This document shows positions 8,992-17,762 of a DNA stretch of 64,000 nucleotides, in pieces. The position numbers and the translations under genes were made by a program. The stretch spans positions 112,456 to 176,455 of the forward strand of contig JAIEQA010000018.1 in the NCBI GenBank assembly GCA_019748095.1, in the 5' to 3' direction. Position 1 is the stretch's first letter, and each line of letters opens with the position of its first letter. Source of the stretch: Caulobacteraceae bacterium (lineage in GTDB: Bacteria; Pseudomonadota; Alphaproteobacteria; Caulobacterales; Caulobacteraceae). The notes under the pieces were generated by a model. That model was not told the DNA's origin and did no database searches. It saw only the letters and a list, made by a program, of their open reading frames with translations.

Positions 8992-10320
8992 TCAGGCGAC
9001 GGTGGCCACAGCGACCGGAGGCTCCGGCTCCGGTGCCACCGGGTCGTCCTTCTCGCCGCGCGAGACGACCGTGGCCAGGACGAGATCGCCCGTCACGTTC
9101 AACACCGTCCGGCACATGTCGAGGAAGCGGTCGACGCCCAGGATCAGGCCGATGCCCTCGGCCGGAACCCCGACCATGACGAGGATCATGGCGATAACCG
9201 GCAGCGACCCCGCCGGCACACCGGCCGTGCCGATGCCTCCGAGGATACAGACCAGCATGACGACCACCTGCTGGGTGATCGACAGCTCGATCTGGAAGAA
9301 CTGGGCCAGGAACAGCACGGTCACGCCCTCGAACAGGGCGGTGCCGTTCTGGTTGGCCGTCGCCCCCACCGTCAGGACGAAGCGCGAGATCTTGCGCGGC
9401 AGCTTCAGCTCTTCCTCGGCCGCCTTGAGCGCGACCGGGAGGGTGGCGTTGGACGAGGCGGTCGAGAAGGCCACAATCATCGGCCGCTGAACGCCCTTGA
9501 AGAAGCGGATCGGCGACATCTTGCCTAGCAGCAGGACGACCAGCGGATAGACCACGAACATGTGGATCGCCATCGCGCCCACGGCCACGCCGACGAAGGC
9601 CGCCAGCCGCACCAGCAGGTCCCAGCCGAACAGGGCCGCGAGGTTGAACATCAGGCAGGCGATGGCGATCGGGGCCAGTTTGATCACCAGATTGATGAGC
9701 TTCATCGTGACCTCGAGAATGCCCTCGATGGTGATTTTCAGCTGGTCCGTCGCCGGGCTCCGGGCCATGACCAGCCCGATGCCGAACAGCAGGGCGAAGA
9801 TCATGACGGGCAGGATCTGGTTGCCGGCCGCCGCGGTGAAGACGTTGGAGGGAATCAGGTCGAGGAAGAACTGACCGAACTGGACACCTTCCGGTGCGTT
9901 GCCGACAATCGCGGCAGCCCCGTCCGCACCCTCGGCCAGCAGACGCTGGGCCAGGGCGGGATCGACGCCATCCCCGGGTCGGAAATAGTTGACCATCCCC
10001 AGACCGATCAACACGGCGATGGTCGACACCAGAATGGTCAGAAGCAGGGTCTTGGATCCCGCCCGTCCAAGGGACTTGAGATCGCCCATCTCGGCGACAC
10101 CGACGACGAGGGCGGAGAACAGCAGGGGGATCACCAGCATGAACAGCAGGCGCAGGAAGATCTGGCCGGCCGGGCCGGTGATGTTGGACGTCACCCACTG
10201 GACCCAGAACACGTCCGGTCCAACGTACTGATTGACAAAGAGTCCCGATCCGAGACCCACGATAAAGCCGATCAGCATCAGCCAGTGGAGCGGAATTCCG
10301 CCCGTCTTCTTCGTAGTCAT
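8992..10320 (-). CDS. Dicarboxylate/amino acid:cation symporter (DAACS family)
   Basis: A 442-residue inner-membrane carrier with about eight helices and two re-entrant loops. Diagnostic motifs are the serine-rich loop STASSNATLPVALKAAE, the NQNGTALFEG motif that binds Na+ or H+ and substrate, and GIGTAGVPAGSLP. These place it with GltP, GltT and DctA, which import glutamate, aspartate or C4-dicarboxylates with protons or sodium. Exact substrate is not deducible. The gene lies 50 bases downstream of a substrate-binding lipoprotein gene on the same strand; binding proteins are not normally partners of DAACS carriers, so the association may be only transcriptional. Confidence 0.9.
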   Translation of the reverse strand: MTTKKTGGIPLHWLMLIGFIVGLGSGLFVNQYVGPDVFWVQWVTSNITGPAGQIFLRLLFMLVIPLLFSALVVGVAEMGDLKSLGRAGSKTLLLTILVSTIAVLIGLGMVNYFRPGDGVDPALAQRLLAEGADGAAAIVGNAPEGVQFGQFFLDLIPSNVFTAAAGNQILPVMIFALLFGIGLVMARSPATDQLKITIEGILEVTMKLINLVIKLAPIAIACLMFNLAALFGWDLLVRLAAFVGVAVGAMAIHMFVVYPLVVLLLGKMSPIRFFKGVQRPMIVAFSTASSNATLPVALKAAEEELKLPRKISRFVLTVGATANQNGTALFEGVTVLFLAQFFQIELSITQQVVVMLVCILGGIGTAGVPAGSLPVIAMILVMVGVPAEGIGLILGVDRFLDMCRTVLNVTGDLVLATVVSRGEKDDPVAPEPEPPVAVATVA

Positions 10321-10369
10321 TCGTCCCCCGAAAAGCCGCCGTCTCCCATCCGGGAGATCAACGAAAATG

Positions 10370-11488
10370 TCACCGCACAGGCAGGCCGTAGATCAGGCCG
10401 CCAGGTCTGGCGTTCCATTGTGCATTCAACCCGCGCGCCAGGTCGAGCGGTGATTGCGAACCCACGTTACGCTCGAAGATCTCGCCATAGTTCCCGACCC
10501 CCCCGATCGCATCGGCCGCCCAGGTCCGGGGCAGCCCCAGCCGTGTCCCGAATTCGCCCTCTGTGCCCAGCAGGCGGCGGATACCGGGGTTGCGCGACCC
10601 CTCCGCCGAGGCGTCGACATTGGCCTGGGTCACGCCCAGTTCCTCGGCCAGGATAAGGGCATTCAGCGTCCAGCGGACGATCGCCGTCCACTGTTCGTCA
10701 CCGCGTCGGGTCACGGGCCCGAGGGGTTCCTTGGAGATCACATCCGGCAGGATGACGTGCTGTTGCGGGTCCGACAGGGTGGTGCGGGCGGCCGCCAGGG
10801 CCGAGACATCGGCGCTGAAGGCGTCGCAGTCCTCGCGCCCGTAGGCCAGACGGGCGGCCTCCTCGGTGGGCAGGACGATGGAGCGGTAGTCGATGGCGCG
10901 GCTGCGGAAATAGTCGTCGACGTTCAGGGCACTGGTCGATCCGGCCTGGACGCAGACACGCGCGCCGGTCAGTTCGGCCGCACTGTTCAGGTTCAGGGCG
11001 CGCCGCACGAGGAAACCCTGTCCGTCATAATAGTTGACGCCGGCAAAGCTGAGTGTGCCGCCGGTGTCACGCTCCATCGTCCAGGAGGTATTGCGCCACA
11101 GGACATCGATCCGGCCGTCGACGAGCGCCTCGAACCGGTCGCTGGCAGTCAGGGGCACGAACCGGACCGCGTCAGGATTGCCGAAGATCGCAGCGGCCAG
11201 ACCGCGGCAGAAATCGACGTCGAAGCCGCGCCACTGGCCGCGATTGTCCAGATAGGCGAAGCCGACCAGACCCTGGTTGACGCCGCAGCTGAGCCGGCCG
11301 CGCCGCTTGATCGCCGTCAGGGTCGGGCTTTCGACCGGCGCATTCACCGACGCGACCGGAACAGGGGCAGGCAGTTCGCTGTCTGCTCCAGCGGGGTCAC
11401 GGTCCTGGCCCCGACCGCAGGCACCCAGAAGCGCGAGACCGGCGAGACCCGCCAGCCGCATCCAGAAACCTGTGGCCTGATCGCCCAT
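10370..11488 (-). CDS. Amino-acid ABC-type substrate-binding lipoprotein (AapJ-like)
   Basis: The protein (372 residues from ATG 11488) has a lipoprotein signal with lipobox LLGAC at about residues 19-23. The mature part resembles polar/general amino-acid binding proteins: RRGRLSCGVNQGLVGFA, GFDVDFCRGLAAAIFGN, RFEALVDGRIDVLWRNTSWTMERD and GLPRTWAADAIGGVGNYGEIFERN. No permease or ATPase gene of an ABC transporter is found nearby, so it is an orphan binding protein. The frame is open to an ATG at 11515, but the start at 11488 places the signal peptide correctly. Divergent from metC. Family confident, ligand unknown. Confidence 0.85.
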   Translation of the reverse strand: MGDQATGFWMRLAGLAGLALLGACGRGQDRDPAGADSELPAPVPVASVNAPVESPTLTAIKRRGRLSCGVNQGLVGFAYLDNRGQWRGFDVDFCRGLAAAIFGNPDAVRFVPLTASDRFEALVDGRIDVLWRNTSWTMERDTGGTLSFAGVNYYDGQGFLVRRALNLNSAAELTGARVCVQAGSTSALNVDDYFRSRAIDYRSIVLPTEEAARLAYGREDCDAFSADVSALAAARTTLSDPQQHVILPDVISKEPLGPVTRRGDEQWTAIVRWTLNALILAEELGVTQANVDASAEGSRNPGIRRLLGTEGEFGTRLGLPRTWAADAIGGVGNYGEIFERNVGSQSPLDLARGLNAQWNARPGGLIYGLPVR

Positions 11489-11592
11489 GGTTCGTCCCGC
11501 GTCATGCTTTGGCACCGGTCCGCCGCCGCCTCTTGCGCCCCTGCTGCTTTAGAGGCCTTTGGAGACTCATTCGCAACCCGTGGAGCGCTGCT

Positions 11593-12768
11593 TTGGACCC
11601 GCTTTCAGACCGGACCCGCCTGATTGCGCCGGCAACGCGTCGGGGTCAGGGGCGGCGTCCGGTGAATCCGCCGATCGAACGGGCCTCGACCCTGCTGTCA
11701 GATACGGTGGACGCGATGCGCGATGCCGGGGCGGGTCCGGTCTACGGGATCGAAGGCACGACGTCACAGAGCGCGCTGCGGACGGCCGTCGCGGATCTGG
11801 AGCGGGCCGATGAGGCGTGGCTGGTGCCGTCCGGCCTGTGTGCCGTCACCCTGCCGCTGCTGGCCCTGACACGGCCGGGCGACGAGGTCCTGACGACGGA
11901 CGCCCTGTACGGGCCGGTGCGGCGCTTTCTGGAGCGGCATCTGGCGGCCCGGGGGGTGACGACCCGGTTTCATGCGCCGGATGCGACGGCCGACGCGATC
12001 ACCGGCCTGATGAGCGGCCACACCCGTGTCCTGCTGCTGGAATCTCCCGCCTCCCTCACCTTCGAGATGGTGGATGTTCCCCGGACTGCCGCAGCCGCCC
12101 GTGCACGCGGTGTGCGGACGGTGATGGACAACACCTGGGCGGCAGGGCTGGCGTTCAAACCGGTCGCGCATGGGGTCGATGTCAGCGTTCAGGCCCTGAC
12201 CAAATATGTCGGTGGGCATTCCGACCTGATGCTGGGCGCGATCAGCGCCAGCGATCCGCATGTGCGCAAGGCCCTGGCCGAGGCGAACGAGGACCTTGGG
12301 CTATGCGTGTCGCCCGACGATGCGTGGCTGGCGCAGCGCGGTATACGGACCCTGCCGCTGCGCTATGGCGAACAGGCACGCTCGGCACTGGCGGTGGCGC
12401 ACTGGCTGGCGGACCGGCCGGAGGTGGCCCGGGTGCTGTATCCCGCCCTGCCCGGCGATCCGGGCCATGCACTGTGGGCGCGGGACTATACCGGGGCGGC
12501 GTCGCTGTTCGGTGTGGTTCTGGCGGGCGGCACGGTGGACGGGGCCGAGCGGTTCCTGAACGCCCTGACCCGATTCGGGCTGGGCTATTCCTGGGGCGGG
12601 TTCGAGAGCCTGATCACCCATGAGACGCCGCAGATGGCCTGGCGGCAGGCCACGCCGGCACTGGAGGGCCCCCTGCTGCGCCTGCACATCGGGCTGGAGG
12701 ACCCGGCCGACCTGATCGCCGATCTGGATCAGGGGCTGGCGGTGTGGCGGGACGCCGTCACCGGATAG
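11593..12768 (+). CDS. metC: Cystathionine beta-lyase
   Basis: This PLP enzyme would cleave cystathionine to homocysteine, pyruvate and ammonia in methionine synthesis. Conserved blocks are VNPPIERASTLL, YGIEGTTSQSALRTAVADLE, MDNTWAAGLAFKP and the PLP-lysine segment SVQALTKYVGGHSDLMLG, then SWGGFESLITHE near the C-terminus. The frame is open from ATG 11509, but homology seems to begin at DPLSDRTRLIAPATR; a TTG at 11593 with GGAG upstream gives 391 residues, the usual length. Start is therefore tentative. Its end overlaps the end of the convergent small gene by 11 bases. Cystathionine gamma-type activities are possible alternatives. Confidence 0.88.
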   Translation: MDPLSDRTRLIAPATRRGQGRRPVNPPIERASTLLSDTVDAMRDAGAGPVYGIEGTTSQSALRTAVADLERADEAWLVPSGLCAVTLPLLALTRPGDEVLTTDALYGPVRRFLERHLAARGVTTRFHAPDATADAITGLMSGHTRVLLLESPASLTFEMVDVPRTAAAARARGVRTVMDNTWAAGLAFKPVAHGVDVSVQALTKYVGGHSDLMLGAISASDPHVRKALAEANEDLGLCVSPDDAWLAQRGIRTLPLRYGEQARSALAVAHWLADRPEVARVLYPALPGDPGHALWARDYTGAASLFGVVLAGGTVDGAERFLNALTRFGLGYSWGGFESLITHETPQMAWRQATPALEGPLLRLHIGLEDPADLIADLDQGLAVWRDAVTG

Positions 12769-13033
12769 GGGCGACCGTGACGATCTCGGGCATCATGCCC
12801 AGGACGAAGGACCGCAGATTGCTCTGCGGCTGCAGCATGCCGCGCAGCAGGTTCACCGTATTGGCCGCCTCGTCCTCGAAGACGAACCGGCTCTGGACGA
12901 AACGGCAGTTGACCAGCGCGGGCTGTTCGCCGCCCCGGAACACCAGTTCGGCGTTGCGAAATTCGCAGTCGTGGAACTGGTTGCCGTCCAGCGGCTGGCG
13001 GCCCTGAAGGACCTGATTGCGAAACTCGGCCAT
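12758..13033 (-). CDS. Small conserved-looking hypothetical protein, pentapeptide-like
   Basis: A 91-residue protein (MAEFRNQVL...) without signal peptide or membrane segment. The middle part alternates aromatic and polar residues every five positions (QFHDCEFRNAELVF then ALVNCRFVQSRFVF), like a short right-handed beta helix of pentapeptide type; this is a visual impression only. It lies between metC (3' ends overlap by 11 bases) and tRNA-Arg. A good purine-rich site (GGAAGG region near 13048) precedes the ATG. Function is not recognised. Confidence 0.6.
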   Translation of the reverse strand: MAEFRNQVLQGRQPLDGNQFHDCEFRNAELVFRGGEQPALVNCRFVQSRFVFEDEAANTVNLLRGMLQPQSNLRSFVLGMMPEIVTVAPIR

Positions 13034-13053
13034 GACATGTCCCGTAAGGAAGG

Positions 13054-13130
13054 TGGCGCGCCCAGCAGGACTCGAACCTGCAACATCCCGCTTAGAAGGC
13101 GGGTGCTCTATCCGGTTGAGCTATGGGCGC
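13054..13130 (-). tRNA. tRNA-Arg (anticodon TCT)
   Basis: The reverse strand folds into a full cloverleaf: acceptor GCGCCCA pairing with TGGGCGC, anticodon arm CCGCC-TTCTAA-GCGG with anticodon TCT, T arm GCAGGTTCGAGTCCTGC and an encoded CCA end. It reads AGA codons. Confidence 0.97.
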
Positions 13131-13211
13131 TCGGGTTGAACGGTTAGCCGCAAAGCGCGCTGCGGCTCAAGCCGCGAGACGCCGCGCGTCGAGCGGTAGC
13201 CGCACCTTCGT

Positions 13212-13517
13212 TCAGTGCGTCCAGGGCTGTTTGCGGCCGGTGGCGAAATTGTCGGCATAGGCCTTGAGAATCACCGGTGGCTCCTGGGGCTCATGCAGGC
13301 GGAACGGGATGCCGTGGCGTTCGGCATAGGCGACGGCGTCTTCCTTCGTCTCGAACGACAGGCGCACCTGGCCGTTCATATCGGTCGAGCTGGTCCAGCC
13401 CATCAGGGGATCCAGCGTCCGGGCCGAGGCAGGCTCGAACTCCAGACGCCAGTCTTTCGTCCTGGCCTTGCCGGACTGCATCGCGGTCTTGGCGGGGCGG
13501 TAGATGCGGGCGAGCAT
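13212..13517 (-). CDS. NADH dehydrogenase accessory subunit, NDUFS4/ETC complex I-like
   Basis: The 101-residue protein contains the features of the ETC_C1_NDUFA4/NDUFS4 family: ARIYRPAKTAMQSGKARTKDW at the N-terminus, then DPLMGWTSSTDMNGQV, LSFETKEDAVAYAERHG and the C-terminal KAYADNFATGRKQPWTH. In alphaproteobacteria and mitochondria this supernumerary subunit sits on the peripheral arm of complex I and helps assemble or stabilise the NADH module. The gene is a single unit, as is usual in this group, and is separate from the nuo operon. Assignment is strong. Confidence 0.92.
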   Translation of the reverse strand: MLARIYRPAKTAMQSGKARTKDWRLEFEPASARTLDPLMGWTSSTDMNGQVRLSFETKEDAVAYAERHGIPFRLHEPQEPPVILKAYADNFATGRKQPWTH

Positions 13518-13650
13518 GGTCTGGACCTTCGATCGGCGAATGGCCCCATCCTATAGGGTGGCAAGACGGGACCGCCAAGATGCCGGTGCTGGGCGCGGTG
13601 TGACGGATCGGCTATTCCCGCCGGAGAAGGCGGCGGGGGAACACCGGACC

Positions 13651-14382
13651 ATGAGCAACCAATTCAGTTTCAAACAGATCATCGACATGGTTTCGGCCGT
13701 GCGGCTGATGCGATTCCGGGACAATCTGAACCCGCGCGAGGCCTGGCTGCTGTTCTGCGTGACCCATGCGGCCCGCAGTCACGCCCAGCTGTTTCAGGAC
13801 CTTTGGGTGCTGCACGAGACGGGCGAGCAGCGTAACGGCTTCTTCGTCGAGTTCGGGGCCGCCAACGGCGTGCGCTACAGCAACACCCTGCTGCTGGAGC
13901 AGGACTACGGCTGGACCGGTCTCCTGGCCGAACCGGCCCGGTCCTGGTACCCGGCCATCCGCGAGAACCGGACTGCGACGGTGGATGAGCGCTGCGTCTG
14001 GAGCCGCTCGGGCGAGACCGTGGAGTTCGTGGAACAGGCCAATGCCCTGCATTCCGGCATGCAGGGCTATTCCATCGTCGACAACGACGCCACGACCCGG
14101 ACCTATGCCGTCGAGACCGTCAGCCTGAACGATCTGCTGGCCCAGCACGGGGCCCCGCGCCGGATCGATTTCCTGTCACTGGATACGGAGGGCTCGGAGC
14201 TGGAGATCCTCGAGGCGTTCGATTTCGATCACTGGGACGTGCGGCTGATCGCGGTCGAGCATAACCACCTGCCGGCGCGCGCGCAGCTGTATGCGCTCCT
14301 GACTGCGAAGGGCTACGTCCGGAAGCTGGAGACCCTGTCGGACGTCGACGATTTCTATGTGAAGGCGGAACCGGCCGCCTGA
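13651..14382 (+). CDS. FkbM family methyltransferase
   Basis: A 243-residue SAM-dependent methyltransferase of the FkbM type. The SAM motif is FFVEFGAANGVRYSNTLLLE, followed by GLLAEPARSWYPAI and the conserved late motif DFLSLDTEGSELEILEAFDF. FkbM enzymes O-methylate sugars or polyketides, often on lipopolysaccharide or exopolysaccharide; the substrate here is unknown. The frame is open from 13504, but ATG 13651 (MSNQFSFKQ) is the natural start. It stands alone between the complex I subunit and tRNA-Pro. Confidence 0.85.
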   Translation: MSNQFSFKQIIDMVSAVRLMRFRDNLNPREAWLLFCVTHAARSHAQLFQDLWVLHETGEQRNGFFVEFGAANGVRYSNTLLLEQDYGWTGLLAEPARSWYPAIRENRTATVDERCVWSRSGETVEFVEQANALHSGMQGYSIVDNDATTRTYAVETVSLNDLLAQHGAPRRIDFLSLDTEGSELEILEAFDFDHWDVRLIAVEHNHLPARAQLYALLTAKGYVRKLETLSDVDDFYVKAEPAA

Positions 14383-14404
14383 GCCACGCCGGGCCCGGGG
14401 ACGA

Positions 14405-14481
<77 letters not shown>

Positions 14482-14530
14482 GCGGAGGTGTCTGCCAGCA
14501 ACTGGCCGCCTCCGCAACGCCCGATCGTCT

Positions 14531-15004
14531 TCAGGGGCGGAAGAAGGGGTGTTTGACCGTGTCTCCCGCCTGGGCCCCGATCTCGTCCGCCCGGCCGGCG
14601 CGAAGCTCAAGCACCCCATTGGCCGGGCCGTTGGAGGGAATGGTCGTCTCGGAATAGGGCGTCGTATGGCGGGCGATCGAGACGATGCGACCGGCGGGAT
14701 CGATATAGAGGATGTCCAGTGAGCTGGGCGTGTTGCGCATCCAGAAGCCCCGCTCGGCAGAGTCCGGGAACTGGAACAGCATGCCGCGGTCGTCGGGGAG
14801 CGGCGGGCGGAACATGAGGCCCCGCTCGCGCTCCGGCTCATCGTCCGCGATCTCGACCAGGAAGTCATGCTCTCCCGTGGCCGTGACGACGGTGAGGGCC
14901 TCCAGCGGACGGCCAGCCTCGTCTGTGGGTGCGGGCGTCCGGGCGGCACAGGCGGACAGGCAGACCGCGGCAGCAGACAGAATCAGGAGACGTCTCGACA
15001 GCAT
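14531..15004 (-). CDS. DUF192 family lipoprotein
   Basis: A 157-residue protein starting at ATG 15004 with a lipoprotein signal (lipobox LSAC, about residues 14-17). The mature part is a DUF192 domain: HDFLVEIADDEPERERGLMFR, DDRGMLFQFPDSAERGFWMRN, LDILYIDPAGRIVSI and NGPANGVLELRAG. Function of the family is unknown; it forms a small beta-barrel-like periplasmic domain. The longer open frame back to 15190 is an overlap with the cold-shock gene. It lies 22 bases downstream of the cold-shock gene and may be co-transcribed with it. Confidence 0.87.
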   Translation of the reverse strand: MLSRRLLILSAAAVCLSACAARTPAPTDEAGRPLEALTVVTATGEHDFLVEIADDEPERERGLMFRPPLPDDRGMLFQFPDSAERGFWMRNTPSSLDILYIDPAGRIVSIARHTTPYSETTIPSNGPANGVLELRAGRADEIGAQAGDTVKHPFFRP

Positions 15005-15026
15005 GATCGCCCTTTCGGGGCGGCCG

Positions 15027-15593
15027 TCAGCCGCCCGGCTTGATTTCCGCAACCACCAGACCCTTGGGGCCCTCGGCGAAGCGCACCGCGACCGTCTCGC
15101 CCGGAACCAGATCGTCCAGTCCGCAGCGCCGCAGGGTCTCGATATGAACGAAGATATCGCCCGGATCGGTCGCGCGCACCACGAATCCATAGCCCTTGGT
15201 GCGATTGAACCATTTCACGGTCGCGGCCTCCAGATCGGCGGTGGCCTCCATGTGCGCGCCGTGGCCCAGTGAGCGGGCATCCCCCTTCAGCCCGTCATAG
15301 GGAGATCGTCGGGGGGGCGAAGGCTCGAGCTCGCTTTCACCCAGTTCATGGACCGTCGTGACCTGCCAGCCCTTGGAGCGGCGTGCACAGTCAACAGTGA
15401 TGGTCGCGCCCTCGCCGGCCGACGCCCAGCCGCCATCCCTCAGGCTGCTGATGTGGAGCAGCACATCGGCGCGTTCGGTATGGCCGGGCTCGTCAGGCAC
15501 GATGAAGCCATAGCCCTTGCCGGCATCAAACCATTTTACCCGGCCGGAAATCCGGACCGTATCCGGTGCCTCCAGCCCCTCGTAGTCAGACAC
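15027..15593 (-). CDS. Double cold-shock domain protein
   Basis: The 188-residue protein contains two cold-shock domains. The first has [18 protein letters not shown] and DVLLHISSL; the second has [16 protein letters not shown] and DIFVHIETL. Both hold RNP1-like (KGYGFI/V) and RNP2-like (VLLHI, IFVHI) RNA-binding motifs. Tandem CSD proteins are typical of Caulobacterales and other alphaproteobacteria, where they act as RNA chaperones in stress or stationary phase. A GTG start at 15593, with GGGGAG seven bases upstream, is preferred to the far ATG at 15755. The 215-base region upstream, up to tRNA-Glu, contains no gene and may hold a long leader. Confidence 0.9.
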   Translation of the reverse strand: MSDYEGLEAPDTVRISGRVKWFDAGKGYGFIVPDEPGHTERADVLLHISSLRDGGWASAGEGATITVDCARRSKGWQVTTVHELGESELEPSPPRRSPYDGLKGDARSLGHGAHMEATADLEAATVKWFNRTKGYGFVVRATDPGDIFVHIETLRRCGLDDLVPGETVAVRFAEGPKGLVVAEIKPGG

Positions 15594-15810
15594 GTCATGC
15601 TCCCCGTCTGCTCTCCCCGCAGACGCAACACGTTTAACACGGTTCTGTGAACACCGGAAAACCGAAAACGGGTATTTCAGACATTGCTCAACCCGACGTG
15701 CTGCCGACGTCCAAGGCGAATGGAGATGGTGCGACGATTTGTCGGCCTGGCCCACGGCCGCAGGGCACCCGAAGGCGGCAGTTGATCACGATGTCCGGGG
15801 GGTCACCGCG

Positions 15811-15885
15811 TGGCAGTCCCTAGGGGAGTCGAACCCCTCTCTTCAGGTTGAAAACCTGACGTCCTAACCGATAGACGAAGGGACC
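15811..15885 (-). tRNA. tRNA-Glu (anticodon TTC)
   Basis: Reverse-strand cloverleaf beginning GGTCCCTTCGTCTATCGG, anticodon arm GTCAGG-TTTTCAA-CCTGA with anticodon TTC, T arm AGGGGTTCGACTCCCCT, discriminator G and encoded CCA. Confidence 0.97.
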
Positions 15886-15944
15886 GCTGCGCGAGAGCGG
15901 GCGATATAGCGGGCGAGTTCGGAGGGCGCAAGCGGCCTTTCGAA

Positions 15945-17762
15945 CTAAGTTGCCATCCGCGGATCGGCGACGTCCTCGATCTCGAACTGGACCCCCCTGC
16001 GGCCGTTCCAGTCGTCCGCCTTCAGACGGCCCACGACGCTCAGTCCGCCTTGGCCCGACAGCAGGGCCTGGCCCGTGGGCAGGTCGGCGCAGCGCCAGGC
16101 GATGGCCTTGACCGACGCTCCGTCGGCCCCCGTCAGCCGGCACCGGACATGGCCGCCGTTCATCTGGACGGCCTCACGCGCCCGGACGCCGTCGAGGGCA
16201 AACAGGGGCTCTGGATTGGCAGGACCGAAGGGGGCGAGGCGTTCAAAGGCCTCGAACAGGTCCCGTGTCGCCGCGCCGGGATCCAGCAGGGCGTCGACCT
16301 CGACCCAGTCCAGCGCCTCGGCCCCCGCCTGTTCGCCGGCCATGGCGGCGTTCAGAAAGTCGCGCAGGGCGTCGATGGTGTCGGGACGGACCGTCAGACC
16401 CGCCGCCATGGCGTGACCACCCCCGGCCAGCAGCAGGCCCTGCTGCCACGCCGACTGGATGGCACGGCCCAGATTCATCCCGGGCTGGGAGCGGCCCGAG
16501 CCCTTGCCCACACCGGCCAGGGCATCGACGCCGATGACCACGACGGGCTTGCGCCAGCGCTCGCGCAGGCGACCGGCGACGATGCCGACCACGCCGGGGT
16601 GCCAGTCCTCGCCTGCAACCACGACCACGGCGGAGCCGTCGGCGTGGTGACCGGTGGCCTCGACGCGGCGGGTGGCCGTCTCGGTCACCTCGCGCTCGAC
16701 CTCGCGGCGGGCGATGTTGAGCGCGTCCAGTTCCCCGGCGAGCGACCTGGCCTCATCCGCATCGTCGGTCGACAGCAGACGTGCCCCCAGATCCGCGCGC
16801 CCGATCCGGCCCCCGGCGTTGATTCGGGGCCCCAGGATGAAGCCGGCGTGATTCGATTTGGCCGGGCCCGGTTCGACACCGGCGACGGCCAGCAGGGCCT
16901 TCAGCCCCGGATTGGTCCAGCCGGACATGACCTGCAGCCCCAGACCGGTCAGGGCCCGGTTGAAGCCGGTCAGGGCGGTGACGTCGCAGACAGCCCCCAG
17001 CGCCGCCAGATCCAGCCACTGGCGGATGTCGGGCTCAGGCCGGTCGGCGAACAGGCCGTGACGCCGGGCCTCGCGGTTCAGGGCCGCCAGCAGGACGAAC
17101 ACCACCCCGGCGGCGGCGAGGTTCCCCTGCCCCGAGGTGTCGCCGGGGCGATTCGGATTCACCACGGCCAGACAGGCCGGCGGCTCCTCGCGCATCATAT
17201 GGTGGTCGATGACCACGACCTTCAGGCCGATGGCGCAGGCGTGGGCGATCGCCTCATTGGCGGCCGCGCCGCAGTCGACGGTGATGACCAGATCAGCACC
17301 CGACGCCTTGAGCCGGTCGAAGGCCAGCGGACTGGGGCCATAGCCCTCGGTCAGCCGGTCCGGGACATAGATGGGGAGCTCGGCCCCCATGAGGCGGAAC
17401 CAGCGGACCAGCAGGGCGGCGCTGGAGGCTCCGTCGACATCATAGTCGGCAAAGACATGGATCCGGTCGCCCGCCTGCAGGGCTGCGACGATGGCCGTGG
17501 CGGCGGCGTCCATATCCATGAAGGACGAGGGGTCGGGAAACAGACGCTTCAGGGTCGGGGCGAGGAAGTCCGCCCCCTGATCGGCCGTCACCCCCCGGGC
17601 GGCCAGTGCCCGCGCGAGCGGCTCGATCAGCCCCAGGCCCTGCATATGGGCACGGACGACGCCCGCCTCGGCCGGCCTCTGGCGCCAGGCGCGCCCGGAC
17701 AGGGAGCGCGAGACATCAAGGAACGCCGGTGCCGGAGCCGGGACCGACGCACCGTCGGGCAT
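15945..17762 (-). CDS. recJ: Single-stranded-DNA-specific exonuclease RecJ
   Basis: RecJ degrades single-stranded DNA 5' to 3' in recombination and mismatch repair. The 605-residue protein has the DHH motifs: HVFADYDVDGASSAALLVRW (motif I), VITVDCGAAANEAI (motif II), VVIDHHMM (motif III), then LAALGAVCDVTAL and the DHHA1 segment GGGHAMAAGLTV. Length is normal. Its ATG overlaps the stop codon of the upstream glpX gene (TGATG), so translation is probably coupled. Confidence 0.95.
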   Translation of the reverse strand: MPDGASVPAPAPAFLDVSRSLSGRAWRQRPAEAGVVRAHMQGLGLIEPLARALAARGVTADQGADFLAPTLKRLFPDPSSFMDMDAAATAIVAALQAGDRIHVFADYDVDGASSAALLVRWFRLMGAELPIYVPDRLTEGYGPSPLAFDRLKASGADLVITVDCGAAANEAIAHACAIGLKVVVIDHHMMREEPPACLAVVNPNRPGDTSGQGNLAAAGVVFVLLAALNREARRHGLFADRPEPDIRQWLDLAALGAVCDVTALTGFNRALTGLGLQVMSGWTNPGLKALLAVAGVEPGPAKSNHAGFILGPRINAGGRIGRADLGARLLSTDDADEARSLAGELDALNIARREVEREVTETATRRVEATGHHADGSAVVVVAGEDWHPGVVGIVAGRLRERWRKPVVVIGVDALAGVGKGSGRSQPGMNLGRAIQSAWQQGLLLAGGGHAMAAGLTVRPDTIDALRDFLNAAMAGEQAGAEALDWVEVDALLDPGAATRDLFEAFERLAPFGPANPEPLFALDGVRAREAVQMNGGHVRCRLTGADGASVKAIAWRCADLPTGQALLSGQGGLSVVGRLKADDWNGRRGVQFEIEDVADPRMAT

